Assembly (NCBI GenBank): GCA_023417515.1
Contig: JAEZFL010000099.1
Location: 1-19,772 of the forward strand
Length of the DNA: 19,772 bases
Reading direction: 5' to 3'
DNA from: Pseudomonadota bacterium
GTDB taxonomy: Bacteria; Pseudomonadota; Alphaproteobacteria; Sphingomonadales; Sphingomonadaceae
Shown here: positions 6,385 through 14,881 of the stretch, one piece after another
Numbering within the stretch: the first letter of the stretch is position 1
How the letters are laid out: each line of letters opens with the position of its first letter
Translations under genes and position numbers: made by a program
The notes under the pieces: generated by a model
Database searches by the model: none
Told to the model about the DNA's origin: nothing
What the model saw: only the letters and a program-made list of their open reading frames with translations

Positions 6385-9300
6385 TCACTCCGCGGGATGC
6401 GGTTTGGGCTCGGCCAACTGCGCCTCGAGCTTGCGGGTCACCGCCAGCGGTGAGCCGGTGAAGCGGGCAAGCTTCGAATAGAGGAGCGGGATCAGGAACA
6501 GGGTGATGAGCGTCGATAGCGACACGCCCCACACGATCACCGTCCCGATCGCGGAACGGGCGCCGGCGCCGGCGCCGTGGGCGATCATCAGCGGCACCGC
6601 GCCGGCGACGATCGCGATCGACGTCATCAGGATGGGGCGGAGGCGACGCTCGGAGGCTTCGCGGATCGCGTCGCCGATGTCGCGGCCGCGGTCGCGAAGC
6701 TGGTTGGCGAACTCGACGATGAGGATGCCGTTCTTGGCAGCGAGTCCGACCAGCATGACCAGGCCGACCTGGCTGTAGAGGTTCATCGTCTGGCCCATCA
6801 CGACGAGGCCGATGATCCCGCCGGCGATGGCGAGCGGGACGGTCATGATGATCACCGCCGGGTGGACGAAGCTTTCGAACTGGGCGGCGAGCAGCAGGTA
6901 GACGATGACGATGGTGAGCAGGAAGACGAGATAGACCGAGCCGCCGCTTTCGCGGAACGCCTGGCTCTCGCCGCGATAGCCGACCGCGGTGACCTCCTCG
7001 GACTGGTCGGCGGCCTGTTCGAGGAAGTCGAGCGCCTCACCGAGCGAATAGCCGGGGGCGAGAGCGCCGGACAGGGTGATGGCGCGCAGCTTGTTGAAGC
7101 GGCCGAGATCGCGGGCGCCGGCGCTCTCCGTCACCCGGACGAGATTGGACAGCGGAACGAGCTGGCCCTGGCTGCTGCGCACATAGATGTTGGCGAGATC
7201 GGCCTGGGTGGAGCGGGCGGCGCGCTCGGCCTGGACGATGACCCGATATTCCTCGCCGCGGTCGGTGTAGGTCGAGACCCGGCGGGAGCCGAGCAGGCTC
7301 TGAAGCGCCTCGCTGACCTGCTGGACCGAAACGCCAAGGTCGCCCGCCCGGGTCGTGTCGACGTCGATCCTGAGCTGCGGCTTGGTCTCCTTATAGTCGC
7401 TGTCGAGATTGATGATCCCGGGATTCTCGTTGGCCGCGGCGATGATCCGGTCTCGCGCGATCGCGAGGCTCTCATAGGTCGATCCGGCGATGACGAAGCT
7501 GATCGGCTGGCCGCGCCCGCGACTCAGCGAGGAGCGCGGCTGGGCGTTGCCACGCACCGCCGGGACCTGGCCCAGGCGGCGGTTGACGTCCGTGGCGACG
7601 TCCTGGGTGCTGACGTCGCGATCCTCCCACGGCGCCAGGAAGATGGTCGCGTTGCCGTTGTTGAAGTCGTCGCTGGTTCCGAAACCGCCGGGGACTCGAA
7701 CGATGAGCGAGCGGACTGCGCCGTCGCCGACGAGCGGCATGAGCTGCGACTCGACCTCGGTCATGTAACGGTTCATTTCATCATAGCCGGTGCCCTCGGG
7801 CGCGCTGGCGCTGAGCGACATGACCCCGGTGTCCTCGGCCGGAGCGAGCTCCGAGCGGAGCTGCGTGAAGAGCAGCCCGGCGCCGACCACGAAGGCGATC
7901 GTGGCGAGCAGCGGAATGAGCGGGCGGCGCAGCGTCCAGTCGAGCGCTCGGGCGTAGCGCTGCTCGAGCGCCCGGAAGCGGCGGTCGACCCAGGCGGTGA
8001 ATCCCTTGCGCTGCTGATGCTTGAGCAGCTTGGAACAAAGCATCGGCGTCAGGCTCAGCGCGAAGAAGCCGGAGAAGGCGACGGCACCGATCATCGCCGC
8101 GGCGAGCTCGCGGAACAAGAGGCCGGTCTGGCCGGCGATGAACATGATCGGCACGAACACCGCGCAGATCACGATGGTCGTGGTCAGCACCGCGAAGCCG
8201 ACCTCGCGGGTGCCCTCGAACGCCGCCTTGAGCGGCGGGTCGCCCTGCTCGATGCGGTGATAGACGTTCTCGAGCACCACGATGGCGTCGTCGACCACGA
8301 TTCCGATCGACAGGACGAGGGCGAGAAGGGTGAGGAGGTTGATCGAGAAGCCGAACAGCCACAGCACCGCGAAAGCGGCGAGGATGCAGAGCGGTACGGT
8401 GACGGCGGGAATGACGGTCGCGCGCCAGCTTCCGAGGAAGACGAAGATGACGAGCACGACCAGGATCGCGGCTTCGGCGAGGGTGGTCCACACGCCGTCG
8501 ATGGCGCGGCTGATGAAGAGCGACTCGTCCGAGCCGACGCTGATCTCCATCCCCTCCGGAAGCGTCGGGCGAAGCTCCTCGACCTCGGCCTTGACCGCAT
8601 CGGCGACGGCCAGGGTATTGGCGCCCGACTGGCGGACGATGCCGAGGCCGACCGCCGGATTGCCGTTGAGCCGGAACGAGGTGTACGGATTCTCCGGGCC
8701 CTGCTCGACGCGGGCGACGTCGCCGAGGCGGACGAGATAGCCGCTCGGGGCACGGCCGACGACGAGCTGGGCGAAGTCCTCGGCGGTCCTGAAAGCCCGG
8801 TTCACGCGCAGAGTCGTGTTCTGCTGCTGCGATTCGAGGCGGCCCGCGGGCAGCTCGACATTCTGGCTTCGGAGCGCGCTCTCGACGTCGGACGGGGTCA
8901 GTCGGTAAGCCGCGAGCCGGTCCGGCTGCATCCACACGCGCATCGCCGGCCGCGCCTCGCCGCCGATGAACACCCGGGCGACGCCGTCGATCGAGGTGAA
9001 GCGGTCGAGCAGGTTGCGGTCGACATAGTCGCTCAATTCGAGCTGCGACCAACCGGGGCGCGACATGACCAGGAACATGATCGGCGAGGCGTCGGCGTCG
9101 ACCTTGCGGACCTCCGGAGCGAGCGCCTCGTCCGGCAGGTTGTCGGCGACGCTGCCGATGCGGTCGCGCACGTCGTTGGCTGCGGATTCGATGTCTCGGC
9201 CGGGCTGGAACTCCAGCGTGACGTCGCTCTGCCCGTCACGGGAGCGCGAGGTGATCGTCTGCAGACCCTCGATCCCGGCGAGCTGCTCCTCGATCGGCTG

Positions 9301-9492
9301 GGTGACTCGGGTTTCGATGACGCTGGCGGCGGCGCCGATATAGGCGGTCTGCACCGAGACGACCGGCGGGTCGACGTCGGGATATTCGCGCACCGACAGG
9401 CTGAGGAAGCCGACCAGTCCGACGATCCCGACCAGCAGCGCCATCACCGTCGCGAAGACGGGCCGGCGGATCGACAGGTCGGAGATCTTCAT
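6385..9492 (-). CDS. Efflux RND transporter permease subunit (HAE1/AcrB type)
   Basis: This is the inner-membrane, proton-driven trimeric pump of a tripartite multidrug efflux system; 1035 aa is the standard AcrB length. The N-terminus (MKISDLSIRRPVFATVMAL) is the usual first transmembrane helix. A large periplasmic porter domain follows, then a helix bundle at about 338-560 and a second copy of the layout. The proton-relay acidic pair is Asp401-Asp402 in GIVVDDAIVVLENV. The C-terminal half has the typical GLAAKNGILIVEFA and GAGAGARSAIG segments. It starts four bases after the adaptor gene's stop. No outer-membrane channel gene and no regulator is adjacent, so a TolC-type partner is presumably encoded elsewhere. 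The substrate cannot be told from sequence. Confidence 0.96.
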   Translation of the reverse strand: MKISDLSIRRPVFATVMALLVGIVGLVGFLSLSVREYPDVDPPVVSVQTAYIGAAASVIETRVTQPIEEQLAGIEGLQTITSRSRDGQSDVTLEFQPGRDIESAANDVRDRIGSVADNLPDEALAPEVRKVDADASPIMFLVMSRPGWSQLELSDYVDRNLLDRFTSIDGVARVFIGGEARPAMRVWMQPDRLAAYRLTPSDVESALRSQNVELPAGRLESQQQNTTLRVNRAFRTAEDFAQLVVGRAPSGYLVRLGDVARVEQGPENPYTSFRLNGNPAVGLGIVRQSGANTLAVADAVKAEVEELRPTLPEGMEISVGSDESLFISRAIDGVWTTLAEAAILVVLVIFVFLGSWRATVIPAVTVPLCILAAFAVLWLFGFSINLLTLLALVLSIGIVVDDAIVVLENVYHRIEQGDPPLKAAFEGTREVGFAVLTTTIVICAVFVPIMFIAGQTGLLFRELAAAMIGAVAFSGFFALSLTPMLCSKLLKHQQRKGFTAWVDRRFRALEQRYARALDWTLRRPLIPLLATIAFVVGAGLLFTQLRSELAPAEDTGVMSLSASAPEGTGYDEMNRYMTEVESQLMPLVGDGAVRSLIVRVPGGFGTSDDFNNGNATIFLAPWEDRDVSTQDVATDVNRRLGQVPAVRGNAQPRSSLSRGRGQPISFVIAGSTYESLAIARDRIIAAANENPGIINLDSDYKETKPQLRIDVDTTRAGDLGVSVQQVSEALQSLLGSRRVSTYTDRGEEYRVIVQAERAARSTQADLANIYVRSSQGQLVPLSNLVRVTESAGARDLGRFNKLRAITLSGALAPGYSLGEALDFLEQAADQSEEVTAVGYRGESQAFRESGGSVYLVFLLTIVIVYLLLAAQFESFVHPAVIIMTVPLAIAGGIIGLVVMGQTMNLYSQVGLVMLVGLAAKNGILIVEFANQLRDRGRDIGDAIREASERRLRPILMTSIAIVAGAVPLMIAHGAGAGARSAIGTVIVWGVSLSTLITLFLIPLLYSKLARFTGSPLAVTRKLEAQLAEPKPHPAE

Positions 9493-9496
9493 GCCG

Positions 9497-10555
9497 CTAT
9501 CGGGCCGGGCGCCCGCCGCCCTGGCCGGGCAGGCGAACCACCATATTGTCGGATACCTTGACGACGCCCTCGGTCACGACCGGGGCGTTCGGCTGGAGAC
9601 CTTCGAGAATCTCGACTCGGCCGCCCTGGCGTACGCCGGTGCGGACCGGCGTGCGGCGGACTCGGTTGCCTTCGCCGAGCACGAAGACGAAACGGGCGTT
9701 GCCCTCCCCGACCACGGCGATCTCGGGCACCGAGAGGCCTTCGCGCTCGGCGGCCGAAACCCGCACTTCCATCGCCATGCCGGGGCGAAGCGCGCGGTCG
9801 GGATTGCGGATGAGGGCGCGGACTCGGACAGCGCGGCTGACCGGGTCGATGACCGGATCGATGGTCGCGATGGTGCCGCGGAAGATGCGGTCGCCATAGG
9901 CGGCGGAGCGCGCCTCGATCGGCAGCCCGGTGCGGAGCGAGGCGAGCATCGTCTCCGGAACGGTGAAGTCGAGCTTGATCGTCGAGATGTCGCTGATCGT
10001 GGCGATCTCGGTGCCCTGGTTGACGATCGCTCCGGCGGAGATGTTGCGAAGCGACACCCATCCCGAGAAGGGTGCGCGGATCACGCGCTCGCCGATCTGA
10101 GCCTGCATCCGCTGCGCCTGGGCGCGCGCCGCGGCGGCCGCGGCGACGCGGGAATCATAGTCGGCGCGGGTGGCGAAGCCGCGCTCCTTGAGCGCCTCGA
10201 CACGCTCGAGCTGCTGCTGCGCCTCGCGCTCGCGAGCCTGGACCTCGCGCAGCTGGGCATTCTGCTCGGCCTGCTGGAGAACGGCGAGGACCTGACCGCG
10301 CTGGACGAAGGCGCCGTCGTCGAAATTGAGGCGGATGATCCGCTCGGTGACCGGAGCGGCCACGACGACCTGCTCGTTGGCGACGGCGGTGCCCACCGCC
10401 TGGATGCCGTCGGTGAAGGTCGCGGTGGTCGCCGGCTCGACCCGAACGACCGGCGCGGGGCGCTCACCCTTGGCTTTGCCCTCTCCGCCCGCATTGTTGC
10501 AAGCAGCGGTGAGCGCGAGCAGCGCGACAATGATCAGGGATGATGGGGTCCGCAT
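9497..10555 (-). CDS. Efflux RND transporter periplasmic adaptor subunit
   Basis: This membrane-fusion protein (MexA/AcrA group) bridges the permease to an outer-membrane channel. From the ATG at 10555 it is 352 aa: a lipoprotein-type signal with Cys19 in LLALTAAC, then a lipoyl-like half (VAAPVTERIIRLNFDDGAFV), a coiled-coil hairpin with EREAQQQLERVEALKERGFATRADYD, the second lipoyl half (VIRAPFSGWV), the beta-barrel region and a C-terminal membrane-proximal domain. The lipobox has Thr at -3, so lipidation is likely but not certain. A longer reading from 10591 puts twelve extra residues before the signal and is rejected. First gene of the two-gene operon. Confidence 0.94.
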   Translation of the reverse strand: MRTPSSLIIVALLALTAACNNAGGEGKAKGERPAPVVRVEPATTATFTDGIQAVGTAVANEQVVVAAPVTERIIRLNFDDGAFVQRGQVLAVLQQAEQNAQLREVQAREREAQQQLERVEALKERGFATRADYDSRVAAAAAARAQAQRMQAQIGERVIRAPFSGWVSLRNISAGAIVNQGTEIATISDISTIKLDFTVPETMLASLRTGLPIEARSAAYGDRIFRGTIATIDPVIDPVSRAVRVRALIRNPDRALRPGMAMEVRVSAAEREGLSVPEIAVVGEGNARFVFVLGEGNRVRRTPVRTGVRQGGRVEILEGLQPNAPVVTEGVVKVSDNMVVRLPGQGGGRPAR

Positions 10556-10621
10556 CCAAATTCCATTTGCCGAGGGACGCCGAGCCCCCACCTGACGTCC
10601 GGACCGTCCTTACCTACGCCG

Positions 10622-10650
10622 ATTCTATTCGCAACCGGCAGAATTGTCGC
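10622..10650 (-). promoter_or_regulatory. Candidate promoter for the RND operon
   Basis: The minus strand reads GCGACA (10650-10645), 17 bases, TAGAAT (10627-10622). The -10 is 5/6 to consensus and the -35 is 4/6. The predicted start of transcription is about 60 bases before the adaptor ATG. The sequence alone gives no operator. Confidence 0.3.
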
Positions 10651-10659
10651 ATTTTTGTG

Positions 10660-11397
10660 TCAGAGTGATCGGGTGGCTCCAAGAAGGAACTCGATATTGC
10701 CTTCGGGGCCTGTGATCGGGCTCTTAGTCACGCCCTCCACATGCCATCCGCGGCCTTCAACCCAGGCCTGCGCGGCGTGCACGACGCGGTCGTGAACCGA
10801 GGCATCGCGGACGACACCACCCTTTCCGACCTCGCCGCGCTCCGCCTCGAACTGCGGCTTGACCAGCGCCATGAGGCGGCCGCCGGGCCGGGCGAAGTCG
10901 AGCGCCTTGTCGAGCACCTTCGCCAAGCCGATGAAGCTCGCGTCGCAGACGACGATGTCGATCGGCTCGGGGATGGTTTCGGGCGTGAGATGGCGGGCGT
11001 TGGTCTGCTCGTGGACGACGACGCGCGGGTCCTGGCGAAGCTTCCAGGCGAGCTGATTGGTGCCGACGTCGACCGCATAGACCTTCGCCGCGCCCTTGCT
11101 CAGAAGCACGTCGGTGAAGCCGCCGGTCGAGCTGCCGACGTCGAGCGCGACCGCGCCGGTCACGTCCCAGCCGAAATGGTCGAGGCCGTGGGCGAGCTTG
11201 ATGCCGCCGCGCGACACCCAGGGATGGTCGCGCCCCCGGACCTCCAGCGCCGCGTCGTCGGCGAGCGGCTGTCCCGCCTTGTCGATCTTGCGCTCTCCCG
11301 AGAACACCGTGCCGGCGAGGATCAGCGCCTGAGCCCGCGCCCGGCTCTCCGCGAGCCCGCGCTCCACCAGCAGCTGATCGGCGCGCATCCTGGCCAT
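10660..11397 (-). CDS. tlyA: TlyA-family rRNA (cytidine-2'-O)-methyltransferase / hemolysin A homologue
   Basis: This 245-aa protein has an N-terminal S4 RNA-binding domain (about residues 3-60, RADQLLVERGLAESRARAQ) and a FtsJ-like SAM methyltransferase domain with the SAM loop ALDVGSSTGGFTDVLL at 84-99 and VCDASFIGL further on. Members methylate ribose 2'-OH in 16S and 23S rRNA, which also determines capreomycin sensitivity in mycobacteria; the name hemolysin is historical. The ATG at 11397 follows AGGGG; a longer reading to 11439 lacks support. In many alphaproteobacteria tlyA sits beside dxs, and here they are two small genes apart. Target nucleotide in this organism is not known. Confidence 0.92.
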   Translation of the reverse strand: MARMRADQLLVERGLAESRARAQALILAGTVFSGERKIDKAGQPLADDAALEVRGRDHPWVSRGGIKLAHGLDHFGWDVTGAVALDVGSSTGGFTDVLLSKGAAKVYAVDVGTNQLAWKLRQDPRVVVHEQTNARHLTPETIPEPIDIVVCDASFIGLAKVLDKALDFARPGGRLMALVKPQFEAERGEVGKGGVVRDASVHDRVVHAAQAWVEGRGWHVEGVTKSPITGPEGNIEFLLGATRSL

Positions 11398-11483
11398 GGA
11401 TCGCCCCTGCCTGACCGCGAGAAGGCGGGCAAGGAACATAGTCGGAGGCGAGGCGGTTGCGCGCCCGAAAGGGAGACATGCTC

Positions 11484-11951
11484 ATGAAACGGCACGGTAT
11501 CCTCAGGAAATATGCCTATGCCTGGCTGACCCTGCTATTCTTCGCGGTCTCGTTCGGTCTCCACTGGTATTTCGGCTGGCAGGCGTTCGTGAACGATGCC
11601 GCGGCGCATGGGCAGAGTCCGGAAGTCTCCGAATATCTGTCCGAGATGGGGCGCGACACGTTCGAGAACTGGCAGTCGGAGTTCCTCCAGCTGCTGTGGC
11701 AGGTCGTGGGCCTCGCTTACTTCCTCTATGTCGGCTCGCCGTCATCGAAGGAGAATGACGACCGGCTGGAGGCCAAGATCGACGCCCTTTTGCGGATCAA
11801 CGCGGGCGCCGAGGCCGACAAGCTCATCGACGGCATCGACGAGCACTATCTGCGCCACGACGGCCATCCCAAGCCGCACGGCCACGACGCGGACTTCGTG
11901 CACCAGGTCGGAAGCAACATCCGCCACGTCGCGGCGCCGCCGATCAGGTAG
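11484..11951 (+). CDS. DUF6766-like small membrane protein
   Basis: This 155-aa protein has two hydrophobic helices (about residues 11-31 and 67-85). They flank a periplasmic or external segment with the recognisable block SEYLSEMGRDTFENWQSEFLQL. That block, with FENWxSEFLQ, is the hallmark I associate with the DUF6766 family, whose function is unknown. The C-terminal 70 residues are hydrophilic, with a His/Asp-rich patch (HDGHPKPHGHDADFVH) that could bind metal, though this is speculative. Of two ATGs (11478, 11484), the second lies eight bases from GGGAG and is preferred. It points away from tlyA and converges with the lipoprotein gene, leaving six bases between stops. Confidence 0.75.
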   Translation: MKRHGILRKYAYAWLTLLFFAVSFGLHWYFGWQAFVNDAAAHGQSPEVSEYLSEMGRDTFENWQSEFLQLLWQVVGLAYFLYVGSPSSKENDDRLEAKIDALLRINAGAEADKLIDGIDEHYLRHDGHPKPHGHDADFVHQVGSNIRHVAAPPIR

Positions 11952-11957
11952 CAGCGA

Positions 11958-12320
11958 TCAGGGGCACAGTCGCCGATACATCTGGTCGAACGCTGCCGTG
12001 TCCATGATTCCGCCGGCGAGACCGGGAAACATCTCCCTCGCCTCCGAGGTGAGATATTCCTGTGGGTCGAGGACGGCCTGATTTGTTTGCCGATCCACGA
12101 CGAACCGTCGGAACCCGACATAGCCGCCGAACCGATTCTTGGAGTTTACTTCGCCGCAGACGGCTGCATCGCCGCGCCCCTGCACGTTGCGGAACTGGGC
12201 GGAACCAGGATCGATCAGTTGGGATCGAATCATGTCCTGGGCTTGAAGAAGCTTCTCATCGGTCGGCAGCGAGCATCCGGCGAGCACGGCGCAAAGGCAG
12301 GCGCTGATGGCTGTCCTCAA
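11958..12320 (-). CDS. Small secreted lipoprotein, unknown function
   Basis: This 120-aa protein has a signal peptide ending in a clean lipobox, LAGC with Cys16. The mature part contains a conserved-looking block VCGEVNSKNRFGGYVGFRRFVVD (about residues 54-76, with CGEVN and GGYVGF) preceded by DPGSAQFRN. I recognise this combination from small hypothetical proteins of proteobacteria and phages, but know of no function. The start appears to be a TTG at 12320 that overlaps the dxs stop (TTGA), about eight bases after GAGGG, implying translational coupling to dxs. No other in-frame start keeps the signal peptide. Confidence 0.75.
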   Translation of the reverse strand: MRTAISACLCAVLAGCSLPTDEKLLQAQDMIRSQLIDPGSAQFRNVQGRGDAAVCGEVNSKNRFGGYVGFRRFVVDRQTNQAVLDPQEYLTSEAREMFPGLAGGIMDTAAFDQMYRRLCP

Positions 12321-14242
12321 GCCCGCGCGCCCTCGATCACTCCGGCGCTGTTGTGGCGCAGGGCCTTCAGGACCGTCTCGACGATATGCTCGGCGTTGAG
12401 GCCGGCTTCGTCATATTGCTTCTCGGGTTTGTCCTGGTCCTGGAAGACATCCGGCAGGCGCATGGTGCGAAGCTTGAGGCCGCTGTCGATCAGGCCCTCG
12501 TCACTCGCCAAGGTGAGGACATGGGCGCCGAGGCCGCCGATCGCGCCTTCCTCGATGGTCACCGCGACCTCGTGGGTGGCGAGCAGGCGGCGGATCATGT
12601 CCTCGTCGAGCGGCTTGGCGAAGCGAAGGTCGGCGACGGTCGTGGAGAGGCCGCGGGCGTCGAGCGTGTCGGCGGCCTTGAGCGCCTCGGCGAGACGGGT
12701 GCCGAGCGACAGGATCGCGACCTTCTTGCCTTCGCGGACGATCCGGCCCTTGCCGATCTCAAGCTTCTGCGGGACCTCGGGCAGAGGAACGCCGATGCCG
12801 TTGCCGCGCGGATAGCGGACCGCGATCGGGCCGCTGTCATGCTCGGCGGCGGTATAGGTCATGTGGACCAGCTCCGCCTCGTCCGCGGCCGCCATCACGA
12901 CGAAATTCGGTAGCGTCGCGAGATAGGTGACGTCGAAGCTGCCGGCATGGGTCGCGCCGTCGGCGCCGACCAGGCCGGCGCGGTCGATGGCGAAGCGGAC
13001 CGGCAAATTCTGGATGGCGACGTCGTGGACGACCTGGTCGTAGGCGCGCTGGAGGAAGGTCGAATAGATCGCGCAGAAGGGCCGCATGCCCTGGGCGGCG
13101 AGCCCGGCGGCGAAGGTCACCGCATGCTGCTCGGCGATTCCGACGTCGAAGGCGCGGTCGGGGTGCGCCTTGGCGAACTTGTCGACGCCGGTGCCGGACG
13201 GCATCGCCGCAGTGATCGCGACGATCCGATCGTCCGTCTCCGCGAGCTTGGCGAGAGTCTCGCCGAACACATTCTGGTAGGCGGGCGGGCCGGGAGGCGC
13301 CTTGGCCTGGGTGCCGGTGATGACGTCGAACTTCTGGACGCCATGATATTTGTCGGCCGCGGCCTCGGCGGGCGCATAGCCCTTGCCTTTCTTCGTCACG
13401 ACATGGACCAGGATCGGCCCCTCGTGGGCGTCGCGGACATTCTCGAGCACCGGGATCAGGTGATCGAGATTGTGGCCGTCGATCGGGCCGACATAATAGA
13501 AGCCGAGCTCCTCGAAGAGCGTGCCGCCCGTGGCCATGCCGCGGGCATATTCCTCAGCCTTCGAAGCCGCGCTGGTCAGGCGGCTCGAGATTCGCCGGAC
13601 GATCTTCCGGGCGATGTTGCGGAGGCCGAGATATTCGCTCGAGGAGACGACCCGGGCGAGATAGGCCGACAGCCCCCCCACCGGCGGTGCGATCGACATG
13701 TCGTTGTCGTTGAGGATGACGATGAGGCGGTTGCCGGCAGCCTCGGCATTGTTCATCGCCTCATAAGCCATGCCCGCCGACATGGCGCCGTCGCCGATCA
13801 CCGCAATGGCGCGGCCGGGCTGGTTCTTCAGCTTGTTGGCGGTGGCGAAGCCCAAAGCGGCCGAGATCGACGTGGAGCTGTGGGCGGCGCCGAACGGGTC
13901 ATACTCGCTCTCCGACCGCTTGGTGAAGCCGCTGAGCCCGCCGCCGGAGCGCAGAGTGCGTATGCGGTCGCGGCGGCCGGTGATGATCTTGTGCGGATAG
14001 CATTGGTGCCCGACGTCCCAGATCAGCCGGTCGCGGGGCGTGTCGAACACATAATGGATGGCGACGGTGAGCTCGACCACGCCGAGGCCCGAGCCGAGGT
14101 GGCCGCCGGTGACTCCGACCGCGGAGATCATCTCGGCGCGAAGCTCGTCCGACAGCTGGCGCAACTGCTCGGGCTTCAGCGTGCGAAGATCGGCGGGGGT
14201 GTCGACTTTGTCGAGCAGCGGGGTGTTTGGGCGGTCGCTCAT
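12317..14242 (-). CDS. dxs: 1-deoxy-D-xylulose-5-phosphate synthase
   Basis: This TPP-dependent enzyme condenses pyruvate and glyceraldehyde 3-phosphate to DXP, the entry step of the MEP isoprenoid pathway that feeds ubiquinone, carotenoids and hopanoids. The 641 aa match the family length. Visible features are His48 in GGHLGSGLG, the FGAAHSSTS loop near 117-124, the TPP/Mg motif GDGAMSAGMAYEAMNNA from 150 with NDNDMSI near 178-184, and GIAEQHAVTFAAG with the catalytic Glu in the central domain. The C-terminal transketolase domain follows. The ATG at 14242 lies eight bases after AAAAGGA. The lipoprotein gene overlaps its stop by four bases. Confidence 0.98.
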   Translation of the reverse strand: MSDRPNTPLLDKVDTPADLRTLKPEQLRQLSDELRAEMISAVGVTGGHLGSGLGVVELTVAIHYVFDTPRDRLIWDVGHQCYPHKIITGRRDRIRTLRSGGGLSGFTKRSESEYDPFGAAHSSTSISAALGFATANKLKNQPGRAIAVIGDGAMSAGMAYEAMNNAEAAGNRLIVILNDNDMSIAPPVGGLSAYLARVVSSSEYLGLRNIARKIVRRISSRLTSAASKAEEYARGMATGGTLFEELGFYYVGPIDGHNLDHLIPVLENVRDAHEGPILVHVVTKKGKGYAPAEAAADKYHGVQKFDVITGTQAKAPPGPPAYQNVFGETLAKLAETDDRIVAITAAMPSGTGVDKFAKAHPDRAFDVGIAEQHAVTFAAGLAAQGMRPFCAIYSTFLQRAYDQVVHDVAIQNLPVRFAIDRAGLVGADGATHAGSFDVTYLATLPNFVVMAAADEAELVHMTYTAAEHDSGPIAVRYPRGNGIGVPLPEVPQKLEIGKGRIVREGKKVAILSLGTRLAEALKAADTLDARGLSTTVADLRFAKPLDEDMIRRLLATHEVAVTIEEGAIGGLGAHVLTLASDEGLIDSGLKLRTMRLPDVFQDQDKPEKQYDEAGLNAEHIVETVLKALRHNSAGVIEGARA

Positions 14243-14369
14243 CTCAAATCCTTTTGCGGCCCCGACATAGGCGCGACTCGGTGCGAAGTCATGAGGAAAG
14301 GATGAGCAGGCGCTGAGCAGTTGGCGCGACGTGCCACCGTCAGGCGATGAAATTGGACTTGTCGGCGCG

Positions 14370-14834
14370 TTATTGCGCTTCGCACTCGCCGCACTTGCCG
14401 CGCACCTCGATGACCGGGCGTTCGGGGGCGAAGCCGGCGGCCTTGGCGGCGGCGCGTACTCCGCCGGAGAGGCGGTCGTCGTCGATATGCGTGGTCTGGC
14501 CGCAACTGTCGCAGATCAGGAAGATGCAGTCGTGCAGGCAGTCGGGGTGGTCGTTGGCGATATAGGCGTTGGCGCTCTCGACCTTGCGGGCGAGGTTGGC
14601 GCCGACGAACAGGTCAAGAATGCGGTAGACGCTGTTGGCCGCGACTCTGCGGCCCTGGTCGGCCGAAACCTGGTCGGCGATGTCATAGGCGGACGCCGGG
14701 CGCTCGAAACTTGCGAGCGCCTTGAACACCGCTTCGCGCATCGTCGTCCATTGCTCGCCCGAGCGCGCCATCGCATCGCGCGCGGCGTCGGTGAGAGCCT
14801 CGCCATGATGGCTGTGATGGACGTGAGCGGTCAT
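14370..14834 (-). CDS. zur: Fur-family transcriptional repressor, Zur-like
   Basis: This 154-aa zinc-responsive repressor candidate has a winged helix at about 15-85 with the recognition helix in AANSVYRILDLF. The C-terminal dimer and metal domain has Cys108-x2-Cys111 (CDSC) and Cys148-x2-Cys151 (CGEC), the structural zinc cysteines typical of Fur/Zur. The N-terminus is His-rich (HVHHSHH). I class it as Zur rather than Fur because of the short C-terminal end, the CGxC tail, and the adjacent MerC-domain gene. The ATG at 14834 has no strong ribosome binding site; a longer reading upstream overlaps the merC-domain gene and is rejected. It lies 47 bases downstream of that gene and is probably in the same transcript. 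Confidence 0.87.
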   Translation of the reverse strand: MTAHVHHSHHGEALTDAARDAMARSGEQWTTMREAVFKALASFERPASAYDIADQVSADQGRRVAANSVYRILDLFVGANLARKVESANAYIANDHPDCLHDCIFLICDSCGQTTHIDDDRLSGGVRAAAKAAGFAPERPVIEVRGKCGECEAQ

Positions 14835-14881
14835 GACGGGAATGTAAGATGCGGCGGCGGCGCGGGCAAGCGCCCGACGGG

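Noticed and set aside
6577..9561. 994-codon open frame on the plus strand opposite the RND permease
   Set aside because: Its composition (Asp, Glu, Arg, Ala, His-rich, no hydrophobic core) is what the complement of a GC-rich membrane-protein gene yields. No family motif or ribosome binding site was seen.
10660..11397. TlyA as a true hemolysin
   Set aside because: The S4 plus FtsJ layout is that of an rRNA 2'-O-methyltransferase; the toxin name is historical.
12947..14305. 452-codon open frame opposite dxs
   Set aside because: Antisense shadow of dxs with no recognisable motif; the same holds for the 463-codon frame at 2516-3907 opposite ilvE.
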